NCBI RefSeq assembly: GCF_000282115.1
Contig: NZ_AKJY01000022.1
Location: 1-64,000, forward strand
Direction: 5' to 3'
Origin: Chryseobacterium populi
GTDB taxonomy: Bacteria > Bacteroidota > Bacteroidia > Flavobacteriales > Weeksellaceae
DNA: 64,000 nt
The translations under genes and the position numbers were made by a program. Positions 52,036 through 59,765 of the stretch are shown piece after piece; position 1 is the stretch's first letter, and every line of letters starts with the position of its first letter. The notes under the pieces were generated by a model. It was given only the letters and a program-made list of their open reading frames with translations. It made no database searches and was not told where the DNA came from.

Positions 52036-54237
52036 TTAATACTTCTTGAGCTTATCTAAAATTTCTACGAAATTATCTTCATCAGGAAAAGGGCTGTTAA
52101 GATTAAACACTTTTCCTTCGGGGTCTATAATGATAAACCTCGGAATCGACTGGATTTTATAGCTGTTCATAAACCGGGCAGCATCGGCCAGCCAGTACTG
52201 AGGTACCTTAGACGGTTTTGTTTTTAAATAATTCAGCCATTTTGTTTTATCTTCATCCAGGCTGATTGAGATAAACTGAATATTACTGTAATGTCCATAT
52301 TGGTTACTTCTGGTATCAAATATCGGCCGGATCTCCCTGCATGGCCCACACCAGGTTGCCCATAAATCGATGATAACATATTTTCCTCTGTACTTCGACA
52401 GCTTAAAAGCATTTCCTTTATGATCTACAAGATCCAGATCTGAAAACGGAGCACCTTTCTGAGAAATGGTGATTTGCTCCAATCTGGAAGTTACCAGTTT
52501 TTTATAATCGGTGTTTTGTAAGCTTTTAATTTCCTTCTCAAACAATTGGCTTCGTGAAATACTGTCAGTTTCCAGCTCCATACTTTTCACAAGATGCCTT
52601 GTCAGCAAACGGTCTTTATTAATTCCAGCCGGTAAAGCATTTAATTTGATAAAAAGAAGACTGTCAGGATTACCAGCCAATCGGTCTTTATCCGTAAGCA
52701 TTTGATCAAGCCTGTATTTCATATATTCATCATTTTTACTCAGCAGGATGGTCGGATTTTTAATCTTTTCATTCAATTCATTTAAAAATTGTTTAGGAGG
52801 AGCAAATTTCGGATCATCGAATGAAGTCATTTTCCTGTAAGTATTAATTTCATTCAGATACTGTATTGCCAATAATTGTTTCCTGTAGGCTTTATATTCA
52901 TCAGAAAGCGCATTATTTTCAGAATCTGTATAATTTCCCAGTCTTTCGATACTGTCTTCCCAGTCAGATTGAGCCAAACTATAGAATTTTGCCGGGTCAT
53001 CATTATATTTCTGTTCATCAACTGCGTAATCAAATTCATATCCAAAGCTGTCTTCCTGGTTTTTATAGATCTGTTCAGCAGACCTGTTTGATTTCACAAA
53101 ATAATTCATTTTCACCGCATTGTACTGAATATCAAAATCAAATCTGTCACCACTTCCCATCACCAGGTCAATTCTTTTATTTCCGAATTCAAGGCTGTAT
53201 TCATCGAACGGGATTTCTTTTTTTGTTTCCCATGTAAATGATCCGCCTTTCACTGGTACACTTCCTATTTCTTTATGGAAATCTTTTGAGAAAATCTTCA
53301 CAGAATCTACCTTAAGAGAGGTATCCAGTTTTCCGGTAATAATAATCCCTTTGCCTTCACTTTCATAAGCTTTGGGTTTCTGTAAAAGATAAAATATTCC
53401 TGCTGCCACAACCAGAAATACGGATGAAAAAGCAACTTGTTTTTTATTTTTAAGAAATGCTGTCTTAAAGCCTTTTCCTTTGTACCAGAAATACCCTGCG
53501 ATCAGGAAAGCTAGTGCCCAGAAAATACTTAAATATTCACTGTAGGTAATGAAATGATTCAGGTTCTTTATATTGGGAGATTTACATAAAATATACAGAG
53601 AATTGTAAGGACAGTATGGAAAATCATTTTTTGAAATTAAAGAATACATATTGACGATGAGTCCCAGAATTCCTACAAGAAAAGCCCAGATAAAACCCGG
53701 GAACGCAACTGAAATACATAATTGCACTGCTGCAACGCCTAATATGGCCACACATAATCTTATGAACGTTTTCAGGACCCAGAATCCGTCAAAAGTCAGC
53801 TGCTTTATTTCATTAGGGTTAATGTAATAATCCAGTAATGAGAAAAGAATATTAAATCCTATATAAGAGGCAATGCATAAAAAACTTAAAATCAGTAAAA
53901 CAATATATTTTGAAAAATATAATTGTAATTTACTGATAGGCTGGGTTTCCATAAGCTGCCAGCCATTGTTTTTATGATCGATCTGTGCTATTCTGTTGGC
54001 CGCGATCACAATAAAAAGCAACAAAAAGAAAATAGCAAAAGCTTTAAAATTATCTACTATTGATTTTTCAAAAACGGAATACGGAAGGTCTTCTGAAGCA
54101 ATAAACTGCGGATTAAATACCTGCCCGGCAAATCCTAACAACGGAATCAAAGCACCTAAGGTCAATGCCAGGTAAACCAATCCGAGGCCTTTTATTTTAA
54201 GCCATTCTGTATTGACTAATGTTATCATTTTTTTCAT
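52036..54237 (-). CDS. ABC-2 permease fused to TlpA-like thioredoxin domain
   Basis: A 733-residue fusion. Residues 1-255 form an ABC-2-type permease with about six TM helices and the D-H-K-N-N-G-W-Q-L-M-E-T-Q-P-I-S-K motif of BcrB/LanG-like permeases. A seventh TM (about 268-286) moves the chain to the periplasm. A DUF4369-like beta domain (295-385), a helical linker and a TlpA/AhpC-TSA domain with W-C-G-P-C (C630, C633) follow. The odd TM count fits a periplasmic redox domain. It pairs with the ATPase encoded 9 bases upstream. Confidence 0.9.
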   Translation of the reverse strand: MKKMITLVNTEWLKIKGLGLVYLALTLGALIPLLGFAGQVFNPQFIASEDLPYSVFEKSIVDNFKAFAIFFLLLFIVIAANRIAQIDHKNNGWQLMETQPISKLQLYFSKYIVLLILSFLCIASYIGFNILFSLLDYYINPNEIKQLTFDGFWVLKTFIRLCVAILGVAAVQLCISVAFPGFIWAFLVGILGLIVNMYSLISKNDFPYCPYNSLYILCKSPNIKNLNHFITYSEYLSIFWALAFLIAGYFWYKGKGFKTAFLKNKKQVAFSSVFLVVAAGIFYLLQKPKAYESEGKGIIITGKLDTSLKVDSVKIFSKDFHKEIGSVPVKGGSFTWETKKEIPFDEYSLEFGNKRIDLVMGSGDRFDFDIQYNAVKMNYFVKSNRSAEQIYKNQEDSFGYEFDYAVDEQKYNDDPAKFYSLAQSDWEDSIERLGNYTDSENNALSDEYKAYRKQLLAIQYLNEINTYRKMTSFDDPKFAPPKQFLNELNEKIKNPTILLSKNDEYMKYRLDQMLTDKDRLAGNPDSLLFIKLNALPAGINKDRLLTRHLVKSMELETDSISRSQLFEKEIKSLQNTDYKKLVTSRLEQITISQKGAPFSDLDLVDHKGNAFKLSKYRGKYVIIDLWATWCGPCREIRPIFDTRSNQYGHYSNIQFISISLDEDKTKWLNYLKTKPSKVPQYWLADAARFMNSYKIQSIPRFIIIDPEGKVFNLNSPFPDEDNFVEILDKLKKY

Positions 54238-54246
54238 TGGTGTCGA

Positions 54247-55149
54247 TTATTTTTTTGTTATTTCCATAAACCAGTCTTCCAGTCCCGCACTGTTTTTTAT
54301 CTCAAAAACTTCGGCCTCATTCATGACCAGCATTTTAGTAAGCTTAATGATATCTTCTTTAGATTGTACCGTTACTTCGATCATATTTTCATCAATTATT
54401 ACGGCTGAATAATGTTCAGGAATAGTACTGATAAAATGAGAGGCTTTGTTCAATCCTATTCTCATATGGTTGTACCGGTAATGAGCGTTCAATTCTTCCA
54501 CGCTTCCGGAAAACTTGATCATTCCATTGGATATAATTGCCAGATGGGTCACCATTTTTTCCACTTCCTGCAACAGGTGGCTTGAAATAAAGATAGTAAT
54601 TCCCTGTTCTTTATTGAGTTTAAGAAGCAGCTCGCGGATTTCGAGCATCCCGTTTGGATCCAGTCCGTTGACAGGCTCATCCAGGATTAAAAGTTCCGGG
54701 CTTCCCAATAATGTCATGGCAATGGCCAGCCTTTGTTTCATTCCCAGGGAATATTTTTTCATCTTCATCTTCCGGCTGTCCCAGAGATCTACCAGTTTCA
54801 AAACCCTTTCACATTCCGAATCAGGAAGACTTCTCAGTTTGGAAAGGATCACGAGATTATCCCAGCCTGATAAATGATCATAAAAGGCAGGGCTGTCTAT
54901 CAGACTGCCAATTTTCTGAAACCCTTCAGGATAAAGCTGTGTCAGGTTCTTATTAAAAATCTCAACAGCATGGTTATCATCGGGAAGACTTCCCAGTAAC
55001 AGCTTCATAGTCGTTGATTTTCCGGCACCGTTGGCTCCCAGAAAGCCAAAAACGCTTCCCCTGGGAACTGTTAGGTTTACGTTTTTCAGGATCGGTTTAT
55101 TCTGAGTGAATCCAAAATTTAAATCCCGGATAATAATTGAATTTTCCAT
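54247..55149 (-). CDS. ABC transporter ATP-binding protein, BcrA-like
   Basis: I start it at the ATG at 55149 (M-E-N-S-I-I-I-R-D); an in-frame extension to 55203 would run through the terminator hairpin. The 300-residue ATPase has Walker A G-A-N-G-A-G-K-S-T (38-46), signature S-L-G-M-K (134-138), Walker B L-L-I-L-D-E-P (153-159) and a C-terminal extension typical of bacitracin/lantibiotic-type exporters. It should power the permease fusion encoded 9 bases downstream. It is not GldA by context, since gldF and gldG are absent. Confidence 0.9.
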   Translation of the reverse strand: MENSIIIRDLNFGFTQNKPILKNVNLTVPRGSVFGFLGANGAGKSTTMKLLLGSLPDDNHAVEIFNKNLTQLYPEGFQKIGSLIDSPAFYDHLSGWDNLVILSKLRSLPDSECERVLKLVDLWDSRKMKMKKYSLGMKQRLAIAMTLLGSPELLILDEPVNGLDPNGMLEIRELLLKLNKEQGITIFISSHLLQEVEKMVTHLAIISNGMIKFSGSVEELNAHYRYNHMRIGLNKASHFISTIPEHYSAVIIDENMIEVTVQSKEDIIKLTKMLVMNEAEVFEIKNSAGLEDWFMEITKK

Positions 55150-55185
55150 ATAATACGCTGTATTTGCAGGTTTGAAAACAAAAAA

Positions 55186-55210
55186 AGATCTTCTGCACTG
55201 CAAAAGACCT
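55186..55210 (-). terminator. Terminator between gldB and the ABC pair
   Basis: On the minus-strand RNA, AGGUCUUUUGC (55210-55200) pairs with GCAGAAGAUCU (55196-55186) through 11 pairs including two G-U, loop AGU, followed by UUUUUUU. It ends the gldB transcript before the ABC genes. Confidence 0.85.
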
Positions 55211-55231
55211 CTTATTGGTATGAAAAATAGC

Positions 55232-56218
55232 CTATTTTGTTACATCAGGTTTATACCCTGACTGGTTAAATATTACGGTTGCCTCCAATTTCAGGAAATC
55301 CACCAGCTTGGTTTCCGGCTTCTGCTTCAGATAAGATTTACAGATCTGCCATCCTGTAAAAACACCGATTTGTGGTGAAGACTCGTTATCTATTTCCGTA
55401 TAAAATTTAGAAAACGGGCCAGGGGTGATAAACCTTTCCAGCAGCCTGGAATCGGACCCGAAAATCAGGTCGTTTTCTACAAAATAATTCCAGACATTCC
55501 CTTCATTGGAAACTGCCCAGTCATATTGCTGCTTTGTATAGTTCATTTTCAGATAATCCGGGGTATCCGGTAAAAAGGCATCCTGAAGAATCATAATTTT
55601 CCCCTGGTACATCAACATATCGATAAATTTCTGATGATCTGTAGAAAACGGAGCAATGTTTTCGGCAAACATTCTTGACACTTTGGGAACAATATTATTA
55701 GGGTTCATCGATTTCTGGAAATACAGTTCCAGACCTTTATAATTAGGATTTTTATCGCCCATAAATCCGGTCATATCTATAAACAGAAGATTTCCTTTTT
55801 CGTCATAAAAAATTGGGTCCTGAATCATCTGTAAAGCCGATGAAAAAAGATACACTTTGGGACTTTTAAATTTAGGAAAGTAGTATTTAATGTGGGTAAA
55901 CAGATCCTGCAGTTCGTTCTGAAGCTTCTGCTGATCTATTTTAGCCACCGCTTCTTTATAAATTTTGATTTCACCGGCATCCACTCTCCTTTTCCCGAAA
56001 TCTTCATCAGAAACCGTTCCCTGGAACCATGGAAATTTAGCTTTAAACTGATCCAGCGGAATATTCTGATCATAAAATTCTTTGGAAATATCGGTCAGTT
56101 CTACTTTTTCTGCCGGAGTCTTAACTTCAACCTTCCATGGGTTCTGAGTTTCTTTTTTGCACGAATTCAGCCCTGCAACTAAAATGGAAGAAAGCACAAT
56201 AATTCTAAAAATCTTCAT
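55232..56218 (-). CDS. gldB: Gliding motility lipoprotein GldB
   Basis: I start it at the ATG at 56218, which gives a lipoprotein signal (M-K-I-F-R-I...G-L-N-S-C, Cys20). The 328-residue protein follows GldB: F-Y-D-Q-N-I-P-L-D near the start, the T-H-I-K-Y-Y-F-P-K segment, and D-Q-Y-D-W-A-V-S-N-E-G-N-V-W-N-Y-F-V-E-N near 235. GldB is needed for gliding and for the T9SS-linked machinery in F. johnsoniae. The residue after Cys is Lys, not an acidic run. It ends at a strong terminator and is divergent from the LRR gene. Confidence 0.92.
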   Translation of the reverse strand: MKIFRIIVLSSILVAGLNSCKKETQNPWKVEVKTPAEKVELTDISKEFYDQNIPLDQFKAKFPWFQGTVSDEDFGKRRVDAGEIKIYKEAVAKIDQQKLQNELQDLFTHIKYYFPKFKSPKVYLFSSALQMIQDPIFYDEKGNLLFIDMTGFMGDKNPNYKGLELYFQKSMNPNNIVPKVSRMFAENIAPFSTDHQKFIDMLMYQGKIMILQDAFLPDTPDYLKMNYTKQQYDWAVSNEGNVWNYFVENDLIFGSDSRLLERFITPGPFSKFYTEIDNESSPQIGVFTGWQICKSYLKQKPETKLVDFLKLEATVIFNQSGYKPDVTK

Positions 56219-56243
56219 TATTTTTACATGAAATTTAAGTTTA

Positions 56244-56251
56244 CAAACATA
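56244..56251 (-). promoter_or_regulatory. Bacteroidota -7 element for gldB
   Basis: On the minus strand TATGTTTG matches TAnnTTTG, 25 bases before the gldB start codon. No well-spaced -33 is visible. Confidence 0.4.
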
Positions 56252-56270
56252 AGAATTTAAACACAATGTA

Positions 56271-56909
56271 ATGGTGAAAAATAAAATATTTATCATCCTT
56301 TCCACCTTCACAGCTTTTATATTTTTCCATGGGCAGGCATTGAAATTCAGGGATAAAAATTTTGAAAAAGCAGTCCTTGAAAATTATGACCTTGATCAGA
56401 ACGGTTTCATTGATAAAGAAGAAGCTTTAAAATTAACCCGGTTGTTTATTGTTAAAAAGGAAGTCACATCCTTGGAAGACCTGGGTTTATTTCAGAATGT
56501 GAAGATGGTAATGGCCGATGACAATCATATTCCAGAGATCTCTGTAAAAAATCTGGATCAGCTTGAATTTTTTTCATGTACGGGCTGTAAAATTTCAACT
56601 TTTAACGGGGAAAATCTTAAAAAACTTACCTCAATTTATCTCGATAATAACCTTCTTGAAAAAATTTCACTGAAAACGATTCCAAGAATTGACCAATTAA
56701 CATTATCTTTAAATAAATTAAAGTTTATTGAGGTAAGGGAGCTGAAAAATTTAAAGCACCTGAATCTTGAGCACAATCAGCTACAGCAGCTGGATATTTC
56801 CGGAAATGAAGCTCTGCAAACCTTAAATGTGGGTGGAAATAAAATAAAAGAAACCGATATTAAAAAAGGAATGAACACTGATGTTACCATTTTCGGGACA
56901 GAACCTTAA
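56271..56909 (+). CDS. EF-hand and leucine-rich-repeat exported protein
   Basis: A 212-residue protein with a signal peptide (1-22). A canonical EF-hand calcium loop D-L-D-Q-N-G-F-I-D-K-E-E (40-51) is followed by four or five leucine-rich repeats (about 80-200, e.g. L-T-S-I-Y-L-D-N-N-L-L and L-K-H-L-N-L-E-H-N-Q-L). It is probably an extracytoplasmic Ca-binding interaction protein. The 3' end overlaps the region just before the next gene. The exact role is unknown. Confidence 0.85.
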   Translation: MVKNKIFIILSTFTAFIFFHGQALKFRDKNFEKAVLENYDLDQNGFIDKEEALKLTRLFIVKKEVTSLEDLGLFQNVKMVMADDNHIPEISVKNLDQLEFFSCTGCKISTFNGENLKKLTSIYLDNNLLEKISLKTIPRIDQLTLSLNKLKFIEVRELKNLKHLNLEHNQLQQLDISGNEALQTLNVGGNKIKETDIKKGMNTDVTIFGTEP

Positions 56910-56916
56910 AATACAA

Positions 56917-57450
56917 ATGATGCAACTGGAAACAGAAAGATTAATCTTAAGAAAATTTAAAGAAACAGATGTTGAGCGCATGTTCCTGCTTGATTCTGAT
57001 CCGGAAGTCATGAAATATATTGGCCTGGCTCCCTTAACCGATATCAAAGAATCTGAAAAAGTAATCAGAATGATTCAGCAGCAGTATACTGACAACGGTG
57101 TCGGCAGGCTTGCAGTTATTGAAAAAGAAAGTGGCCTCCTGATCGGCTGGAGCGGTTTAAAGTTACTGACCCAGGAAATTAACGGCTATGTAAATGTTTA
57201 TGATTTAGGCTACCGTTTTTTACCCGAATTCTGGGGAAAAGGTTATGCGCTGGAATCGGCAAAAGCTTCCCTCAATTTCGGGTTTAACGATCTTGATGCC
57301 CAAACTATTTACGCTCACGCTCATTCCGAAAATGAAGGTTCCAATCATATTTTAAAAAAATTAGGCTTTCAAAAGACCGGGGAATTTGTGGAACCTGACG
57401 GAACTTGCTTCTGGTACGAATTAAAACGTGAAAATTATTTTACCTCATGA
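56917..57450 (+). CDS. GNAT-family acetyltransferase, RimJ/RimL type
   Basis: A 177-residue acyl-transferase. I start it at the ATG at 56917 (M-M-Q-L-E-T-E-R-L-I-L-R-K-F), 7 bases after the stop of the LRR gene; an upstream ATG at 56881 lies inside that gene. It has the RimL-like L-E-T-E-R-L-I-L-R start, the acetyl-CoA loop L-P-E-F-W-G-K-G-Y-A-L-E and the closing L-G-F-Q-K-T-G-E. The acceptor is unknown, probably protein N-termini or small amines. It overlaps the next gene by four bases (ATGA). Confidence 0.9.
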   Translation: MMQLETERLILRKFKETDVERMFLLDSDPEVMKYIGLAPLTDIKESEKVIRMIQQQYTDNGVGRLAVIEKESGLLIGWSGLKLLTQEINGYVNVYDLGYRFLPEFWGKGYALESAKASLNFGFNDLDAQTIYAHAHSENEGSNHILKKLGFQKTGEFVEPDGTCFWYELKRENYFTS

Positions 57451-57974
57451 CAATAAGACAAGAAGAAAACCAGGGCCGCCAGAAAGTGTTTCACCTTATT
57501 GAAGAAGCTTTCAGAGATATGGATCACAGTGACCATCAGGAACAGTTTCTGGTGGAAAGACTGCGGAAATCCGAGGCATTTATCCCGGAATTATCTATCG
57601 TTGCAGAAATCGGCGATAAGATTGTCGGGCATATTTTGTTCACAAAAATCACTATTGAAAACGGTTCAGAGTCTTTTGATTCCCTGGCTTTGGCACCTGT
57701 TTCTGTAAAACCTGATTTTCAAAATAAAGGAATCGGTTCCCAGCTCATCATCTTCGGCCACCTTATTGCCAAAGAACTGGGACATCATTCTGTCATTTTA
57801 GTTGGTCATGAAAACTATTATCCTAAGTTTGGATACAAAAAATGCAGTAATTTTGGAATTTCATTTCCATTTGATATTCCCGAAGAAAACGGAATGGCCA
57901 TAGAACTGGTTGAAAATGGATTAAAAAACATCCATGGGATTGTAAAATATCCTAAAGAATTTGAAATAGATTAA
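57447..57974 (+). CDS. GNAT-family acetyltransferase, YhbS type
   Basis: A 175-residue acetyltransferase with the YhbS pattern: E-E-A-F near residue 18-21, V-G-H-I-L-F-T-K-I, the L-A-P-V-S-V-K-P-D-F-Q-N-K-G-I-G-S-Q-L segment and V-L-V-G-H-E-N-Y-Y-P-K-F-G-Y near 115-128. Its start overlaps the stop of the previous acetyltransferase gene (ATGA), so the two are translationally coupled. nadE follows 16 bases later, so all three may share a transcript. Confidence 0.9.
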   Translation: MTIRQEENQGRQKVFHLIEEAFRDMDHSDHQEQFLVERLRKSEAFIPELSIVAEIGDKIVGHILFTKITIENGSESFDSLALAPVSVKPDFQNKGIGSQLIIFGHLIAKELGHHSVILVGHENYYPKFGYKKCSNFGISFPFDIPEENGMAIELVENGLKNIHGIVKYPKEFEID

Positions 57975-57990
57975 AAAATAACAATAAACA

Positions 57991-58782
57991 ATGCAGACAC
58001 AAAAAGTAATTGATCATATTGTAAGCTGGCTAAAAGATTATGCGATCAAGGCCAATGTAAAAGGATATGTGATCGGAGTTTCAGGAGGAGTAGATTCAGG
58101 AGTTGTTTCAACACTTTGTGCCATGACCGGGCTTGAAGTTTTGCTGCTTGAAATGCCCATTCGTCAAAAGGAAGACCAGGTAAACCGTGCCCAGGATCAT
58201 ATCGAAGATCTTAAAAAGAGATTTCCGAATGTTGAGGGCAAAACAGTAAACCTGACCCCTGTTTTCGAAACTTTTGAAGATACCGTACATGATCACGTTG
58301 AAGGAAGATGGAGTAACAACCTCGCGCTGGCCAATACCAGATCACGCTTCAGAATGCTGACATTATATTATTTCGGACAGCTTCACGGGCTTTTGGTGTG
58401 CGGAACCGGAAATAAAGTAGAAGATTTCGGAATCGGATTTTACACCAAATATGGTGACGGAGGTGTAGATGTGTCTCCTATTGCCGATCTGTATAAAACA
58501 GAAATATACGAACTTGCAAAGGAATTAAGCCTTATCGAAAGTATTCAGAAGGCTATTCCTACAGACGGGCTCTGGGATGCTGAAAGAACTGATGAAGACC
58601 AGATCGGGGCCACTTATCCGGAGCTTGAAAAAATTCAGAAAGAATACGGAACTAAAACAGCTGATGATTATGAAGGCCGTGATAAAGAGGTCTATTTAAT
58701 TTTCGACAGGATGAATAAGGCTGCCCAGCATAAAATAAATCCTATTCCGATTTGCGATATTCCTGAAGAATGGAGAGATTAG
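57991..58782 (+). CDS. nadE: NAD(+) synthase, ammonia-dependent
   Basis: A 263-residue enzyme that amidates nicotinic acid adenine dinucleotide to NAD using ATP and ammonia. The P-loop S-G-G-V-D-S (31-36) is intact, as are G-T-G-N-K-V-E-D-F-G-I-G and Y-G-D-G-G-V-D-V-S-P-I-A-D-L-Y-K-T. There is no N-terminal nitrilase domain, so ammonia rather than glutamine is the donor. It follows two acetyltransferase genes by 16 bases and precedes the barnase-like gene. Confidence 0.95.
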   Translation: MQTQKVIDHIVSWLKDYAIKANVKGYVIGVSGGVDSGVVSTLCAMTGLEVLLLEMPIRQKEDQVNRAQDHIEDLKKRFPNVEGKTVNLTPVFETFEDTVHDHVEGRWSNNLALANTRSRFRMLTLYYFGQLHGLLVCGTGNKVEDFGIGFYTKYGDGGVDVSPIADLYKTEIYELAKELSLIESIQKAIPTDGLWDAERTDEDQIGATYPELEKIQKEYGTKTADDYEGRDKEVYLIFDRMNKAAQHKINPIPICDIPEEWRD

Positions 58783-58816
58783 GTTTTGAGTAATAAATTA
58801 TGAGTTACAACTGATT

Positions 58817-59323
58817 ATGAATAATAAATTGAGACCTGCATTTTTTGCTCTTTTGGGACTTCTTTTCGGAATGCTTGTGATGAATCTCTACAATCATTTC
58901 ACTTCTGAAAAAAAGGATACTTCTGCCCATAAACCTAAAATCGAATATGGCAGCACTTCTGTTGATTCTGCAGGCAATAGTCCTTCATATCAGCAGTCTA
59001 TTGATATGCTTACTGCGGAAAAAACCGTAATCGGCTATGTAAAAAAAAATCACCAGCTTCCGGATTATTATATCACAAAAAACGAAGCCAGAAAACAGGG
59101 CTGGAATCCTTCAAAAGGAAATCTTTGTGAGGTTTTGCCGGGAAAAGCTATCGGTGGGGATCATTTCAGCAACCGGGAAGGCAGACTGCCGAAAGATGAT
59201 CAGTATTTCGAAGCTGATGTCAACTACAATTGCGGCAACAGAAATGCAGACCGGATTATTTTCACAAAAAACGGAGATGTTTACCTTACTAAGAATCACT
59301 ATAAAAGTTTTGAAAAACAGTAG
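58817..59323 (+). CDS. Membrane-anchored barnase-family ribonuclease
   Basis: A 168-residue protein. An N-terminal TM anchor (about 8-25) is followed by a 40-residue linker and a barnase domain (about 75-168). The barnase catalytic set is all present: Glu132 in F-E-A-D-V-N-Y, Arg146 in N-A-D-R-I and His161 in K-N-H-Y-K-S-F. Cys104 and Cys139 could form a disulfide, which suits a location outside the cytoplasm. The barstar-like inhibitor is encoded 50 bases downstream. It should cleave RNA after G. Confidence 0.93.
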   Translation: MNNKLRPAFFALLGLLFGMLVMNLYNHFTSEKKDTSAHKPKIEYGSTSVDSAGNSPSYQQSIDMLTAEKTVIGYVKKNHQLPDYYITKNEARKQGWNPSKGNLCEVLPGKAIGGDHFSNREGRLPKDDQYFEADVNYNCGNRNADRIIFTKNGDVYLTKNHYKSFEKQ

Positions 59324-59332
59324 GTGTTCACA

Positions 59333-59358
59333 TGTCATTGCGAGGAACGAAGTGGCAA
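59333..59358. repeat. Possible fragment of GTCATTGCGAGGAACGAAG repeat
   Basis: TGTCATTGCGAGGAACGAAG lies between the barnase and barstar genes and is richer in G+C than its flanks. It resembles the start of a dispersed repeat I recall from several bacterial genomes, without its inverted partner. Memory-based and weak. Confidence 0.3.
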
Positions 59359-59372
59359 ATAAATAATTCAAT

Positions 59373-59675
59373 ATGAAAACAATATACATAGATTTTACAG
59401 AAATCGGAGATTATGATGATTTCTATATGCAATTAAAAGAAAAAATTACCCTTCCGGAACACTTCGGGGATAATCTGGATGCGCTTTATGATGTGATCAC
59501 CGGAAGCCTGGAAATGCCATTAGATCTGGAATTTGTAAATATGACCGTAGATCAGCTTGAAATTTTCGAGGACCTGCTGACTACCCTGGAAGATGCAGAA
59601 GAGCAATTGGAAGATTTCACGTTTACCTATTATCTTGAGCAATATGAAGATGAGGAAGACGGAACCGAAGAATAA
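59373..59675 (+). CDS. Barstar-family ribonuclease inhibitor
   Basis: A 100-residue acidic protein matching barstar. The key segment E-H-F-G-D-N-L-D-A-L-Y-D (29-40) supplies Asp36 and Asp40, the equivalents of the barnase-contacting Asp35/Asp39. The C-terminal 20 residues are almost all acidic, longer than in Bacillus barstar. It is a cytoplasmic protein with no signal peptide, whereas its partner is membrane-anchored and exported. The inhibitor therefore protects the cell during synthesis. It is followed by a terminator at 59701. Confidence 0.92.
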   Translation: MKTIYIDFTEIGDYDDFYMQLKEKITLPEHFGDNLDALYDVITGSLEMPLDLEFVNMTVDQLEIFEDLLTTLEDAEEQLEDFTFTYYLEQYEDEEDGTEE

Positions 59676-59700
59676 ACATTTAAAAGCTTATTATAAAGTA

Positions 59701-59726
59701 AAAACTCGCAGAAATCTGCGAGTTTT
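59701..59726. terminator. Bidirectional terminator after barstar
   Basis: AAAACTCGCAGA (59701-59712) with TCTGCGAGTTTT (59715-59726), then TT. It lies between the convergent barstar and HAF-repeat genes. Confidence 0.88.
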
Positions 59727-59765
59727 TTGGTCAGAGCCAGTGTTAAAAAGTGTCCAATTTTTTAT

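Noticed and set aside
54247..55149. GldA, the gliding ABC ATPase
   Set aside because: The partner is a permease-thioredoxin fusion and gldF/gldG are absent; BcrA-type features fit better.
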